NCBI GenBank assembly: GCA_018398585.1
Contig: JAGTTD010000020.1
Coordinates: forward strand, 24,462,350 to 24,526,349
DNA from: Simmondsia chinensis
Lineage: Eukaryota; Streptophyta; Magnoliopsida; Caryophyllales; Simmondsiaceae
Direction: 5' to 3'
DNA: 64,000 nt
The notes beneath the pieces are model-generated. The model made no database searches. It was not told the DNA's origin and saw only the letters and a list, made by a program, of their open reading frames with translations. The position numbers were made by a program, and so were the translations under genes. Shown piece by piece: positions 49,522-59,561 of the stretch (position 1 is the stretch's first letter; every line of letters begins with the position of its first letter).

Positions 49522-51667
49522 ATATCTGACAACGCGTAAATTGAGTATAGAAAATAATTTTGGTAAAGTGGCCTAACTTGTCTCTAAAGTCTTTGATGGA
49601 CAAATTTGACTCTTTTAAAAACAACTTACGTCTCATTTACCTTCCCTCGTTTTTTCTCCAATTTTCTTGGACTCTAAACTAAAAAGATGTAAGATTGTCA
49701 ACCATGCAAACACACAAGTCATAATCGCGAGGGGCATGCTTTTGTAGACCATATTTCCTGCTCCCAATCTGAGAGGACCTTCGTGCTGGGGTAGAACTCT
49801 TTCACATCCTTCCCTACTCAAAACCAAAAAAAAAATTATAAAGAAAAGCAAAACCCACCAAAATCTCAACTACAATAGGAAAAAAAAAAAGGCAATAATT
49901 TGACTAATTATACTTGTGTTGTAGCTTTGATCAACAAGGCTTTACCTGATCTCTGTGGATCCTTAATTCATAGCATGTGGAATGATTATTAGAAGCTGAT
50001 CACCTCCATTGAAGGCTGAGGGTGGGGTGTTGCCACTGCAATTCCCCGTTGATTTGGTATTGCTGAGGCAAACATCATTTGATTTTATTTAAAAGGGAGA
50101 AAGGAAACATCTATTCTTAGAACTCGTATCACAATTCTAAGATTCTAATCTTAATTATGTTTGTATAAGAACAAAGTTTCAAGAGTATAAAGGAACTATT
50201 TTTCTAATTGAAATTCTATTTTTTGAATAGTGTCAACGATTACTTATCAACCTTTTTTTTGATAATTAGATAGCAAAAGTGAGAAAGAGCTCCTTATATT
50301 TAAGGACACAAATAAGGAAAGTAAACTATAAAATTAAAAAACAAGGTAATAGAATAACAAATTCACTAAAGAGAGACTTGCATCCTAGTCAAAGTTAGGC
50401 TATAAGAGACGACTCTCTTTTAATTCCTTAACTTGTAAATGGTACGCAATAAAACCATGTATGTAAACATGACATACATTAAAAATGAATCTTTTATTAA
50501 CGGCACTAGGAGCTGGGCTTGCTTTCTCTGGTCTCGATTGAAGTGGTTGATAATGATGTAAAACCTAAAGGAACATGAGGAAATATCAGTTAACATTGTG
50601 TGTAATCTCAGTTTACACTCACATATCTGCACCAGAAGAGGAGTTGATGTTTGTTTCCACTCAGCAAAAGGAAAAAGATAAAAGGAAAAGGGAAGGTCTT
50701 TCAAACAAGGACCATGTATATAGCTGCGTCACACAAGGAGCCAAAATCAAAGAGAGGGCAAGATGGGAAAGAAATAGCCGCGGCCACGCAACCATTTTAA
50801 TTCCAAAAGGACGTCACATGACATCATCATCATCTGCCACTCTTCCCAAAGCATCCCGACTGTTTGTTTGTCTTTGTGAGTATGCTGACTTGCTTAGCAG
50901 GGTCTAAGGAAGAGTGTGTCTTCCAGAAGCTGCAATAAAATTTATTCCAAGACTAACTTTGTAATTTTACATGTTTTTTTTTTTTGTTTTCTTTTTAGTT
51001 GTTAAAATTCCAATAAGATTTAGTTTTTTCCTTTCCTCTTCATTTTCTTATTAGGATTAGAGTTGTATTTTAAGTATAAGTAAAGGGTATAAGTAAGGTT
51101 TTATCTGTTTGAAGGATTTAATTTTTTTTTTTTTTCTTCCATATGAGAATTGGTGCTTCTATTTGACTCTTGAGTTCTCCTCTAAGAAGATTCGAGTTTG
51201 ATTTCCTTTTACTTGTGTTAGCTTTAGCAATTTAAATTAAAGAAAGATTGTCGTTCCTCATACTTTTCTCAAATAAGACACCTGCATTAGTTTGGTAATA
51301 AAGCAATAATATTCCAACCATAAGGCTGAGAAAAGTAGAGCAACTAATGATAGAATTATATCAGTTAACTTAGCCTCAGAATCTACAGGCCATAGGGGAT
51401 GAGGAAGACACAAGGGTAAGCTTCAACAATCCCCTTTGCGGAGCTGGGCATTTGTGGGCACAACTGTAGGAAAAATAGGCTTTCCTACGAACCATCCAGT
51501 ATTAAGAACATTGCGCTGATAATTCAATATTTGGGTCTCGACTATTGCTTTATGGTATATGGGTTTTTCCGATCACCACTAATTAACCTTGCCTCAGCTC
51601 CAAATCTAACATAAATTTATTATCTTATAAAAAGAGTAATTGTTTAATATTATTTTAAGACAACTAT
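49522..51667. other. Intergenic region between two retroelements
   Basis: AT-rich, with T and A tracts and short open frames that carry no recognisable motif. The frame at 50575-50907 is hydrophilic and unsupported. I see nothing else in it. Confidence 0.5.
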
Positions 51668-51717
51668 ATTTTATCAAGTATTCAAATTAATTAATGTGCT
51701 TTCATATTAAAATATAT
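51668..51717 (+). repeat. 50-bp flanking direct repeat, left copy
   Basis: It begins attttatcaagtattcaa and recurs at 53958-54007 with two substitutions, bracketing the RRM-bearing retroelement and its inverted LTR. It is ten times longer than a normal LTR-element target duplication. Confidence 0.9.
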
Positions 51718-52433
51718 CGATCCTAGCCGTGACCTAGTCCCTCGGGTTGAACCTTGTTACCATATCGATCCTTATTTAAATTTTGCTATTATTTTTTGTA
51801 CAAGTTAGGTAATATGTCATATAATATCAATTAAGGAAAATATATTAAAATGAAAGGATGGGTACCGGTTGCTTGTATTAACCGGTTTCTCATGTGAAAG
51901 TAGATTAGGCTAGGTTTACTTATCTTACAATCAAGGAGTTAGCATTAATGTAATTGTGGGCTATTGTGGGCTAGGTGTGTATATGTGTGCCGGTTTGTTC
52001 CCCCCTCCCTAAACTCTATATAAAGACCTGAAAACTTATAATTTGTATCATCAATCAAAAGTACAAAATTTGAATTTCTTATTCCCTCTCTCCCTCTTCC
52101 TCAACCGTCACTCCCTCACTCTTTCCTTCTACAAAAAAAATTTCTTCTTTTCCTAACTTATTCTCTAATTTCTCTTCCTAATCTCTATCCTCTTTCTCTC
52201 TCTCGGTCTTTCCCCAAATTAATTCAAGTCACGGACTTAGGTTCGTGACAAAGTGGTATCAGAGCCATCTTTCGATCGGAGGCTCAAACTATCCATTTCA
52301 TTTTCGTTCTATCAAAAAAAAAAAAAAAAAAAGATTTCCGCTACCATCAAAGCTTCTTGGAACTGAAGCATTTTCAAAAAAAATAAATAATAAATAAATA
52401 AAAAATTAAAAATTAAAAGAGAGATCGTTCATC

Positions 52434-52853
52434 ATGGCCGCAAGAAGGGATTGGAAATCTACAGTTGTTGTCAAGATTTCAAATCTTTTCTATCCTATTA
52501 CCACAAGTGTACTCAACCAAGTCTTCTCTCCGTATGGTCAGATTTATGAAATCGAAATCATTGCAACGACTACCTCGAAGGTTGAAGCTCTAGTAACCTA
52601 TTACTCAAGGCAAGACGCGGAGAGTGCACTTAAAAGGCTTCATGGAAGAAACATCTACGGCTATTGTCGTATGATGGACATTCAATTATACAAGCTCTTG
52701 GAGGATATCGCAATGAAATTGGGAGAGGTGCTAGCAAATCTCAAGTCCATGAACGAGAAGTTGAACAAGTGCATGCACATCCAAGGCCATCCTAACATTG
52801 GCCACGAGGTGGGGGCTGCGGCTAAACCGGACAAATCTACTATCGTTGCTTAA
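52434..52853 (+). CDS. PTB-like RRM protein encoded by the retroelement
   Basis: 139 aa, ATG in good context (A at -3, G at +4), 180 nt after the primer site. Residues about 9-85 form one RNA-recognition motif: RNP2-like VVVKISNLF (11-19), YPITTSVLNQVFSPYG (20-35), RNP1-like KVEALVTYY (49-57) and LHGRNIYGYCRMMDIQ (69-84). These features resemble the second RRM of plant polypyrimidine-tract-binding proteins (PTBP3 type), which bind CU-rich RNA. A probable coiled coil follows (about 86-112). The frame stops at TAA (52851-52853), but the same frame stays open beyond it, so the stop may be a CAA-to-TAA change. It could serve as a Gag-like RNA-binding protein or be a passenger; function is inferred only. 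Confidence 0.8.
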   Translation: MAARRDWKSTVVVKISNLFYPITTSVLNQVFSPYGQIYEIEIIATTTSKVEALVTYYSRQDAESALKRLHGRNIYGYCRMMDIQLYKLLEDIAMKLGEVLANLKSMNEKLNKCMHIQGHPNIGHEVGAAAKPDKSTIVA

Positions 52854-53351
52854 ACTGAAGGCAACCTAGATGAGGAAGTAGACATAATGTCCGTTGAGGA
52901 GGTAGTGGCAGTAGGTGAAAAATGCAAAGAGGGTATTAACATCGAGGTAGTGATTATGGAAGGGATAAAGGCCATGCAGCAGGGGAGTGACAGTCCACCG
53001 GGCCTTGACACTCCGAAGCAGCAACAGGAGGCTACGCACGAGGTGCGCGAAGAGGCGCGAGAAGTGCGCATGGGTGCGCAGGTGCTGCACACGAGTTACA
53101 CCGCAAGCAAGGAACGACAAGCATGGGCTGGGGTGAAGAAAGGAGCAGCGCAACAAACAAAGCAGCCGCGGCAAGCAAAAGCAAGACCATGCCAAGCTTA
53201 CCATCTCAAGCTTAGGATCACTCGAAGGGACATCAAAAAGATCAAGGTCAAAGCCCGAGTATGGGAACGATTTCCAAGAACCGGGATTGGCACAAGGAGA
53301 TCAACCCACATGACATCCTTGAGGACAAGGATGCTTTCAAGGGGAAGGGTT
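52854..53351 (+). pseudogene. Downstream part of the retroelement reading frame
   Basis: In frame with the RRM protein after its stop: TEGNLDEEVDIMSVEEVVAV, an acidic stretch, then a Gln/Arg/Lys-rich region. Near the end another frame reads PHDILEDKDAFKGKGLSRH and stops just before the purine tract; a LEDKDxF-type tail resembles the end of pol or gag in some plant LTR elements. This suggests a gag-like frame joined to a pol remnant by internal deletion plus a later frame change. Confidence 0.45.
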
Positions 53352-53389
53352 TGTCACGACACTAGCCGTGACCTAGTCCCTCGGGTTGA

Positions 53390-53957
53390 TGTCACGAACC
53401 TAAGGGTTAGTGATGGGATATTCAAGAACCTAGGCTCGTGATGGTGAAATAGAGGTTAGATAAGGAAGAGAATTAGACTTAGAATATGAGATGAGAAGAA
53501 TTAGAGTATGAGATGAGAAAGAAGGTGAAATATTAAGATGAGAAGAGATGAGTTTAAGATGAGAAAGTAGAGAATAAGTTAGAGAAAAAGAAGAGAAATT
53601 ACAAGATAGAGGGATGAGTGCCGGTTGAGGAGAGGAAAAAGAGAAAGAGAATTTTGAATTTTTGAACTTGATTACTTGATGCCAAATACAAGACTCCACA
53701 CATGATTATATAGATGTTGGGGAGAAGACATACACCTAACATATCTACACTCTAGACTCTGTACTAGCCCACAAAATAATTAACGCTTAATACAAGCTTT
53801 ACAATAAGTAATCTTTGCCTAGCTACCCTTTTCCTCCAATCGGTGCCCCATTCAAAATTCAAACTAATTTTTTACTAATTAATTTTATATTTTTACATTA
53901 TATTTTAATACAAAATAATAAAAACAAAAATGGGTTGTTCGGTCTTAGCTCGTGACA
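53390..53957 (-). mobile_element. LTR of the same family in inverted orientation
   Basis: Read on the minus strand it begins TGTCACGAGCTAAGACC and shares gaacaacccatttttg with the LTR at 63236. It has a TATA-like tctatataatca (about 53707-53718) and ends CTTAGGTTCGTGACA. It therefore points opposite to the element at 51718-53389 and abuts the first 38 bp of that element's 3' LTR. The adjoining pentamers (gttga, atttt) do not match, so it is not a simple later insertion. Confidence 0.85.
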
Positions 53958-54007
53958 ATTTTATCAAGTATTCAAATTAATTAATATGCTTTCATATTAA
54001 ACTATAT
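53958..54007 (+). repeat. 50-bp flanking direct repeat, right copy
   Basis: Copy of 51668-51717 with two differences (g/a and a/c). It lies directly after the inverted LTR and about 40 bp upstream of the LBD TATA box, so this copy is probably the original promoter sequence. Confidence 0.9.
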
Positions 54008-54044
54008 AAATTAATGGAGTGTACGTACGTGGCACTTGGCGTGT

Positions 54045-54055
54045 TTATATATATA
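54045..54055 (+). promoter_or_regulatory. Probable TATA box of the LBD gene
   Basis: A ttatatatata motif lies 133 bp upstream of the LBD start codon in an otherwise normal leader context. It implies transcription from about 54080 and a 5'UTR of roughly 110 nt. Confidence 0.6.
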
Positions 54056-54187
54056 GACCCCACTGGTGCAACATTAAAAAAACAGCACCACCTCCATTCC
54101 GTTTTGCTTTTGTCCCCCCCTGCAAACAAAAACAAACACAAACACGAACACAATTGTTCCCTCCAAAGCTTTCCCTCCTAATCAATC

Positions 54188-56616
54188 ATGGAGAGCAGCG
54201 ACACCACCACTGCAACTGCCACTGCCGCTGCCACCATCACTGCAGCCGCCACTGCCACCAATTCCTCAACATCCTCCTCGTCTCCTTCGTCATCGTCTTC
54301 CCCTGCTCCTCCGCCTCCTCCTGCTACCGTGGTGGTCAGCCCATGCGCCGCCTGCAAAATCCTGAGACGTAGGTGCGCTGAGAAATGCGTGTTGGCTCCT
54401 TATTTCCCTCCCACTGAACCTCTCAAATTCACCATTGCTCATCGTGTCTTTGGTGCAAGCAACATCATCAAGTTCCTTCAGGTTTTAGCCTCTGATTCCT
54501 CTTTATCATAATTTTCCTTGCTAATTACCTCCACATTGTGCAATTTTTGATTACTTTCACATTTTTCAGCGCTCGAGGACAAAAGGGTAGAATTCATGTT
54601 ATTTAGAGGGAGGTTGTATTATTATGTCAATACTCATTTGTGTCCCACTCCTCTTTCCCTTACAGTACAATAAAACATAACTGAAGAAGAAATCTGTAAA
54701 GTTGTCAAATGTGACTCAAAAGAGGATAAGTAAGTCTGTATCCATTTCTAACAAAAGTCAAATAGTATTATAGCAGGCTCGATTTTGTTAACTAAATGCA
54801 TTAAACTCAAATGCAAATGGAGTTACACTATGGCACATATGCTTAGTTTTACTAATTATCTTGTGTTAAATTTTAGCGTTATTCTCATATTAAACAATTC
54901 GTACGCTATTGTTGTTCTTATGTTAAATAATACGATAAGTATATATAAATATTAAAACCATTAACTTAGAAAAAAATTAACTCGTTAACTTTTCACATCC
55001 TAATTATTTACAAAAATTATTCAAAGTAAATATCCTGAGTATTTACTTTTTAGAATGGAAGTGAGTGTGAATGCAGACTTGATACGGTGGACGTATGTTG
55101 GGGACAATGTTCAACAAAGCATGCACTAAAGCATGCGGTGTGTTTCTTTGGATAAAGCTAGGTAGGGAATTTTACCAAAATACCCCTAAAGAAATCATAA
55201 ACTGGTTTGTTGGGGTGATGATGCTCTTAGGAGGGCAAATTGACAAACCACCCACCAGAATTTTCTTTTGCTTTGCTTTTCTTTTCATTTCTTTTCATAC
55301 AGTTTACCAAACGAACTTCCCAATGATTTCTTGTCTGTACTCTACTAGTCCCCTCTTGACTCTTTATCATTTTGCTTTCCATACTTTTTAAATGCTCCTT
55401 CTTTTTGCATTTAAATATTTTCTTCCTTAATTTTGCTCCTTCCTAATAGTGGTGGACACGAGAATCCCAAGGCCCCCTTTTTTTCTTTCAACCAATGTTA
55501 TTACCAAATACTTTTTTCCTGTTTATGTTTGTTAATAGCTATTGAACAAACAATTATTATAAAAATGGTAAGTTCCATCAAACAATGCCCATAAACAGGG
55601 TTCACATACTATCTTCACAAGCTTATGTACATTACATGGATTATAAATATGAGACTAATACCATCTCCATTTGAAACTTCTTAATTGAAAAGGCTCTAAT
55701 ATCAAGTTTGAGGACTAACAATTTTCAAAAATTTGTACTTTGTAAGATTTGAAGAGAGTAATATAACACGTATCTTATATCACTTTTCTGAAAAGATCAT
55801 GCCACCTAAAGTTGCATAAGTGGGTCAACATCAAGTCATCGAGAAGTGAAAGGTAGGTTCAAGATCTTAATAAATTGATTGCAAGAGTCATTGAAATACC
55901 TTGAGCTTATCAAAATAGGAGGGCTGCGTACTTGACCAATCTTTTTTATTTTGACATTGCCCTCTTACTAAGGCAAGCACAGTTTTGACCACTTGATCCT
56001 TAAATGCACAAAGAAACGTATAAAATGGATGTAAAGAGACACCCAATAACTTGAGACTAATGCTATTGGTACATCTATTTTATTCTCAATTTACATACTT
56101 AATACAAATGATAAAAAGCTTATAGATTTGTGAAGGATAATTATTTATTATTAGAATTATAACTATTAATTTTTTTTGGCAATAAATGTTTAGCTATATA
56201 CTTAAATGAAGAGTAATTGTTTAATGTTTGAATTTTGTTTGATGACGCGGCTTGTACAGGAACTCCCAGAGTCTCAACGAGCAGATGCAGTGAGCAGCAT
56301 GGTGTATGAGGCCAATGCTAGAATTAGGGACCCTGTCTATGGGTGTGCAGGGGCAATTTGTCAGCTCCAAAAGCAGGTGAACGAACTCCAAGGGCAACTA
56401 GCCAAGGCCCAAGCAGAGATTGTCAACATGCAATGCCAACAAGCAAATTTATTAGCCTTTATCTGCATGGAAATGGCACATCCTCCAAAAAATAATTCGT
56501 CTCATCAATCTCCAACTGATCACAATAGCTACATGGGTAGCCCTCATCACAATGATAATGCTTGCTTTATTGATGACAACAACCTCGGGTCACTTTGGGA
56601 GCCTCTTTGGACATAA
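54188..56616 (+). CDS. LATERAL ORGAN BOUNDARIES domain protein (LBD1/LBD11-like)
   Basis: Exons 54188-54481 and 56260-56616 join in phase 0 (CTTCAG|gtttta, tgtacag|GAACTC) to 216 aa. LBD proteins are plant-specific nuclear transcription factors at organ boundaries and in lateral root and vascular development. The LOB domain (about 51-152) has C53, C56, C63 and C67 (CX2CX6CX3C), the GAS block from about F81 with FGASN at 88-92, DPVYG (122-126) and a leucine-zipper-like L134, L141, L145, I152. This is class I, and the ELPESQRADAVSSMVYEANAR stretch fits LBD1/LBD11. The N-terminus is unusually rich in Thr/Ala/Ser/Pro from simple codon repeats. The single intron after FLQ is at the family's usual place; 1.78 kb of unremarkable AT-rich sequence. 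A retroelement ends just upstream of the promoter. Confidence 0.95.
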
Positions 56617-57957
56617 CAGTTTTAACATAACAAAGATGATCATTGAAATTTTGGTTTATCCAAACTTCGAGATCAAATATAGAGAGGACGGGAAGAAAAA
56701 AAATGGATGACAGGGATAGCAATCTAGTTAATTAGCGTTAGTATAGTTGTATGAAGAGAGAAAAGGGCAAAGCTTGAAGTCAGGGTCCAATTAGTTAGTA
56801 GTATGTCCAATATAGATATGTTGGTGGATGCTGCCCGCTACCCCCCCCCCCCCCCCGGGGCCGGGTTCCTCTTGTAGTCTTCAAAATGGAGAGAGAGAGA
56901 GGGAGAGTTGTTATCACTATTATAGTATTGCATATGTGTGCTCTTTATAATTGAATACCAAAGCAACTTTTTGGTTACCTAATATCATTACTAATAGTGA
57001 CATATCACGACTTTCCATGTCAAAGCTGCCCCTGAATTTTCCTTGTTCACATCTTCTAAGGATCTTCGATCATTTTATCTATGAAAGGACATGGTTAAAG
57101 CTTATGTTAAAGCTTATGTTATCTCCTTATTGAAACTCATTATAATTGAAGTCCTGTTTGGCAACAAAGTAAAGAGGAGTAAGGGCAATGAGGGGTAAAT
57201 CCTTACCCGTTTGACAACTATTTTGAGGAGTAAAAGGTAAGTGTTTATACCCCCTTATCCCAATTTTCTTTAACCCCAAATTGGAGGATAAAGAGGGGGT
57301 AACTTTTTTAAAAATTTGAACAATTTTACTCTTATTTTAATTATAATTATCTTTATCCTTACCACATTACTCAATTGTCAAACAACAATAACTCATGTAC
57401 CCCTTTTTACTACTACCCCTTTTTATTAAGCATATCCAAACAAAAGGCATTCACTAAAGAGAACACTTGTGAGAGATTACAGTGACTTTGCAAGGGATGC
57501 CAGTGTAGAGCAAAAGTGAGTTTGTAAGACTTTGTGTTGATTGATATAAGCATGAAGAGCTGATTCTTATATAATTTTAATTGAAAGTTTTACGACTTTT
57601 CTGTTTAAAAGTTGCATAAAGGTCACATTTTAGTTAAGTGATTGAGAGTAAGGAGGTTTTAGGGTATTGTTCAAGATTTTAATTTTAATTTAATACTAGA
57701 TAAGACACTAATTTGGCTCATGGAGTTTTCCCTCTAATTAGAAAAGATTTTCACATAAACTAGGGTTTTTTGTACCGATATTTTTATGTTTACATTGAAT
57801 AATTTGTTATTCTTTTCCAACAAATTTGAACTTGGATCTCTTATAATTTATATTTTCTTTCACCCTATTTTATGGTTGTTAAGGGAGACTTGAAAAACAA
57901 ATTTAATACCCAACTAAGTTGGGATTTTTCATTTTTGAAAATCATTTTTGCATCTAA
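56617..57957. other. LBD 3' region and intergenic sequence
   Basis: It starts with the LBD 3'UTR. There is a 16-nt C run (56841-56856), a GA repeat (about 56889-56905) and, at 57155-57440, a stretch with gtcctgtttggcaacaaag at one side and catatccaaacaaaagg at the other that may be a MITE. Similar aagagggggta words occur in the tetraspanin intron near 37600. No gene is seen. Confidence 0.4.
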
Positions 57958-58624
57958 GGGCAAAAACTTGAATGAACCCAATCAGTACTGCAATGGCCAA
58001 GTCCGAAATCTTGAACGAAATGGACCAATGGAGCTTAACTAGTAATGAAATATCGAGTGAAAAAGAAAGTCATATAAAAAGGCCAAAAAAGCGTCCACGG
58101 AGTGTGGACGTCCCTGTATGAAACTCAAACGAAACTCTACTAACCATTGCCCGAATGGATAATTGGGGAGGATGTATATAGTCTTACTCCTTCAACGAAA
58201 TGGATGAAATGACGCCAAAATGGTCAAGAGTAAAAATTCAGACGAAACAGACAATATGACTCCCAACTGGTGCCTGAATGCAAAAGCTCAGGCGCAATGG
58301 ATAAAATAAGCCCCATATGTAGTCTGAATGGTTGAGTGCAAAAACTCAAACGAAACGATGCCCAACTGATACTCAAATAGTCGAACGCAAAACTCAAACG
58401 CAACAAACGAAATGGGGCCCAATTGGTGCTCCGGCAGTCAAGCATAAAAATCAGATTAAACTATGCTAACCGGTAACGCAAAAAATTGAACAAAACTAAT
58501 AAAATGATGTAGTACTGATGCTAGAATCACCAAGCGCAAAAGCACAGACAAAAAGGATGAAATGGCAACCAATCAATGCTTGAATGACCATGCTCAAAAA
58601 CGTTGACAAAACGAAGTTTTACCG

Positions 58625-59561
58625 AGGATAAATTATAAAAAATTTCCCATGACTTTTGCTTCATTAATAAAAAACGTCACTCACAAATAAAACCACTAAC
58701 TAAACCCCCTCACTTTTAAAAATTTTTCACTTTGCCCCCAAATAACTTTTCTTTGACCATTTTATCCCTCAAAATAAAATAATTAAGTGTTTGATTTTAT
58801 TTTTAGGTAGGAGTTCTATATTTTGAAGAAAAATAAGAATTTTTTTATATTTTCAAAAAGCGAGGTTTTCTATATTTATAAAAATTATTATTTTAATTAA
58901 TTATAGTAGTAATATTATAATATCAACAAAAAAAATATTATATTTTATCTCATAATATTTTTTTATAAAAAATTCAAAAATATTTTTTTATCTTCTGAAT
59001 TTATAATAATATTACTATAATTAAATAAAAATAATAATAATAATTACATTTTCATAAATATAGAAAATTTCCTTACCAAAAAGGACACCAACACGCCGTC
59101 ACCGGATCCCATTAGAACTCCGAAGTTAAGCGTGCTTGGGCAAGAGTAGTACCAGGATGGGTGACTTCTTGGGAAGTCCTCACCCTCAGGTTGGGTGTAC
59201 ATGGAAACAGCCTCTATTCAGGTTAATACCCTAAAGGAGGAAGGCTGCATACATCAGCGCTCCCCAGACCCTGCGTAGGCAGGAGCCCTTGAGGCACTGA
59301 GTATGTTCTTTTTTTTTTATAGAAAATTTCCTTAATTTTTTTTGCTAAAAACATAAAATTTCTAATTTTGTCTAATAATATACAACCCCCTTCTAAAAAC
59401 AAAATTAAACATTAGGGACAAAGTAGTCAAAAATAAGTTACATGAGAGTTAAATAATAAATTTTCAAAAGTGAGAGGGTTTTGTAAATACTTATATTTGG
59501 GGGGGGGGGGGGGGTTTCTGTTTTTAAAGTAAAAGATAGGAGAATTTTCTGTAATTTACCT
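58625..59561. mobile_element. Foldback MITE nested in the 58-bp array
   Basis: Left end aggataaattataaaaaat and right end (reverse complement) aggtaaattacagaaaatt are inverted repeats that continue inward for over 100 bp (accccctcacttttaaaaat and accctctcacttttgaaaat). Target duplication ttttaccg (58617-58624) versus ttttacta (59562-59569), six of eight, the differences being cg to ta. The core folds back on itself with AT-rich arms. Long inverted repeats suggest a Mutator-like MITE. It contains a G16 run and was later hit by a SINE. Confidence 0.8.
59076..59317 (+). mobile_element. 5S-rRNA-derived SINE, best-preserved copy
   Basis: The 5' two fifths closely match plant 5S rRNA: ccggatcccattagaactcc, gaagttaagcgtgcttgggc and agtagtaccaggatgggtga, which cover the A-box to C-box internal promoter. 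The 3' part (ggaaacagcctctattcagg, ggaaggctgcatacatcag, cagaccctgcgtaggcagg, ttgaggcactgagtatgtt) resembles the 3' domain of Au-type plant SINEs. It ends in a T-rich tail. A perfect 17-bp target duplication, tatagaaaatttcctta, lies at 59059-59075 and 59318-59334. Confidence 0.93.

Larger units (their letters stand above)
51718..53389 (+). mobile_element. Short LTR retroelement carrying an RRM reading frame
   Basis: The 5' LTR runs from about 51718 to 52250. It ends TTCGTGACA and contains TATA-like ctatataaag at 52016-52025; its first about 5 bp seem lost. It is followed by the Met-tRNA primer site TGGTATCAGAGCC (52254-52266), an RRM frame (52434-52853), a continuing broken frame, the purine tract aaggggaagggtt (53339-53351) and the first 38 bp of a 3' LTR (53352-53389, TGTCACGACACTAGCC). 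No protease, integrase or reverse transcriptase fits in the 1.1 kb interior, so it is non-autonomous. The rest of the 3' LTR is replaced by an inverted LTR. A sister copy starts at 63236. Confidence 0.85.

Noticed and set aside
53390..53957. Ordinary solo LTR inserted later into the 3' LTR
   Set aside because: A later insertion would leave a 5-bp duplication and the rest of the first LTR on the far side; neither is present, and the flanking 50-bp repeat follows directly.
59076..59317. Genuine 5S rRNA gene or a Cassandra TRIM element
   Set aside because: The 5S-like part is diverged and lacks the ordinary 3' end and a tandem setting. There are no TG...CA LTRs or primer site, and the 17-bp target duplication with a T-rich tail fits a SINE.
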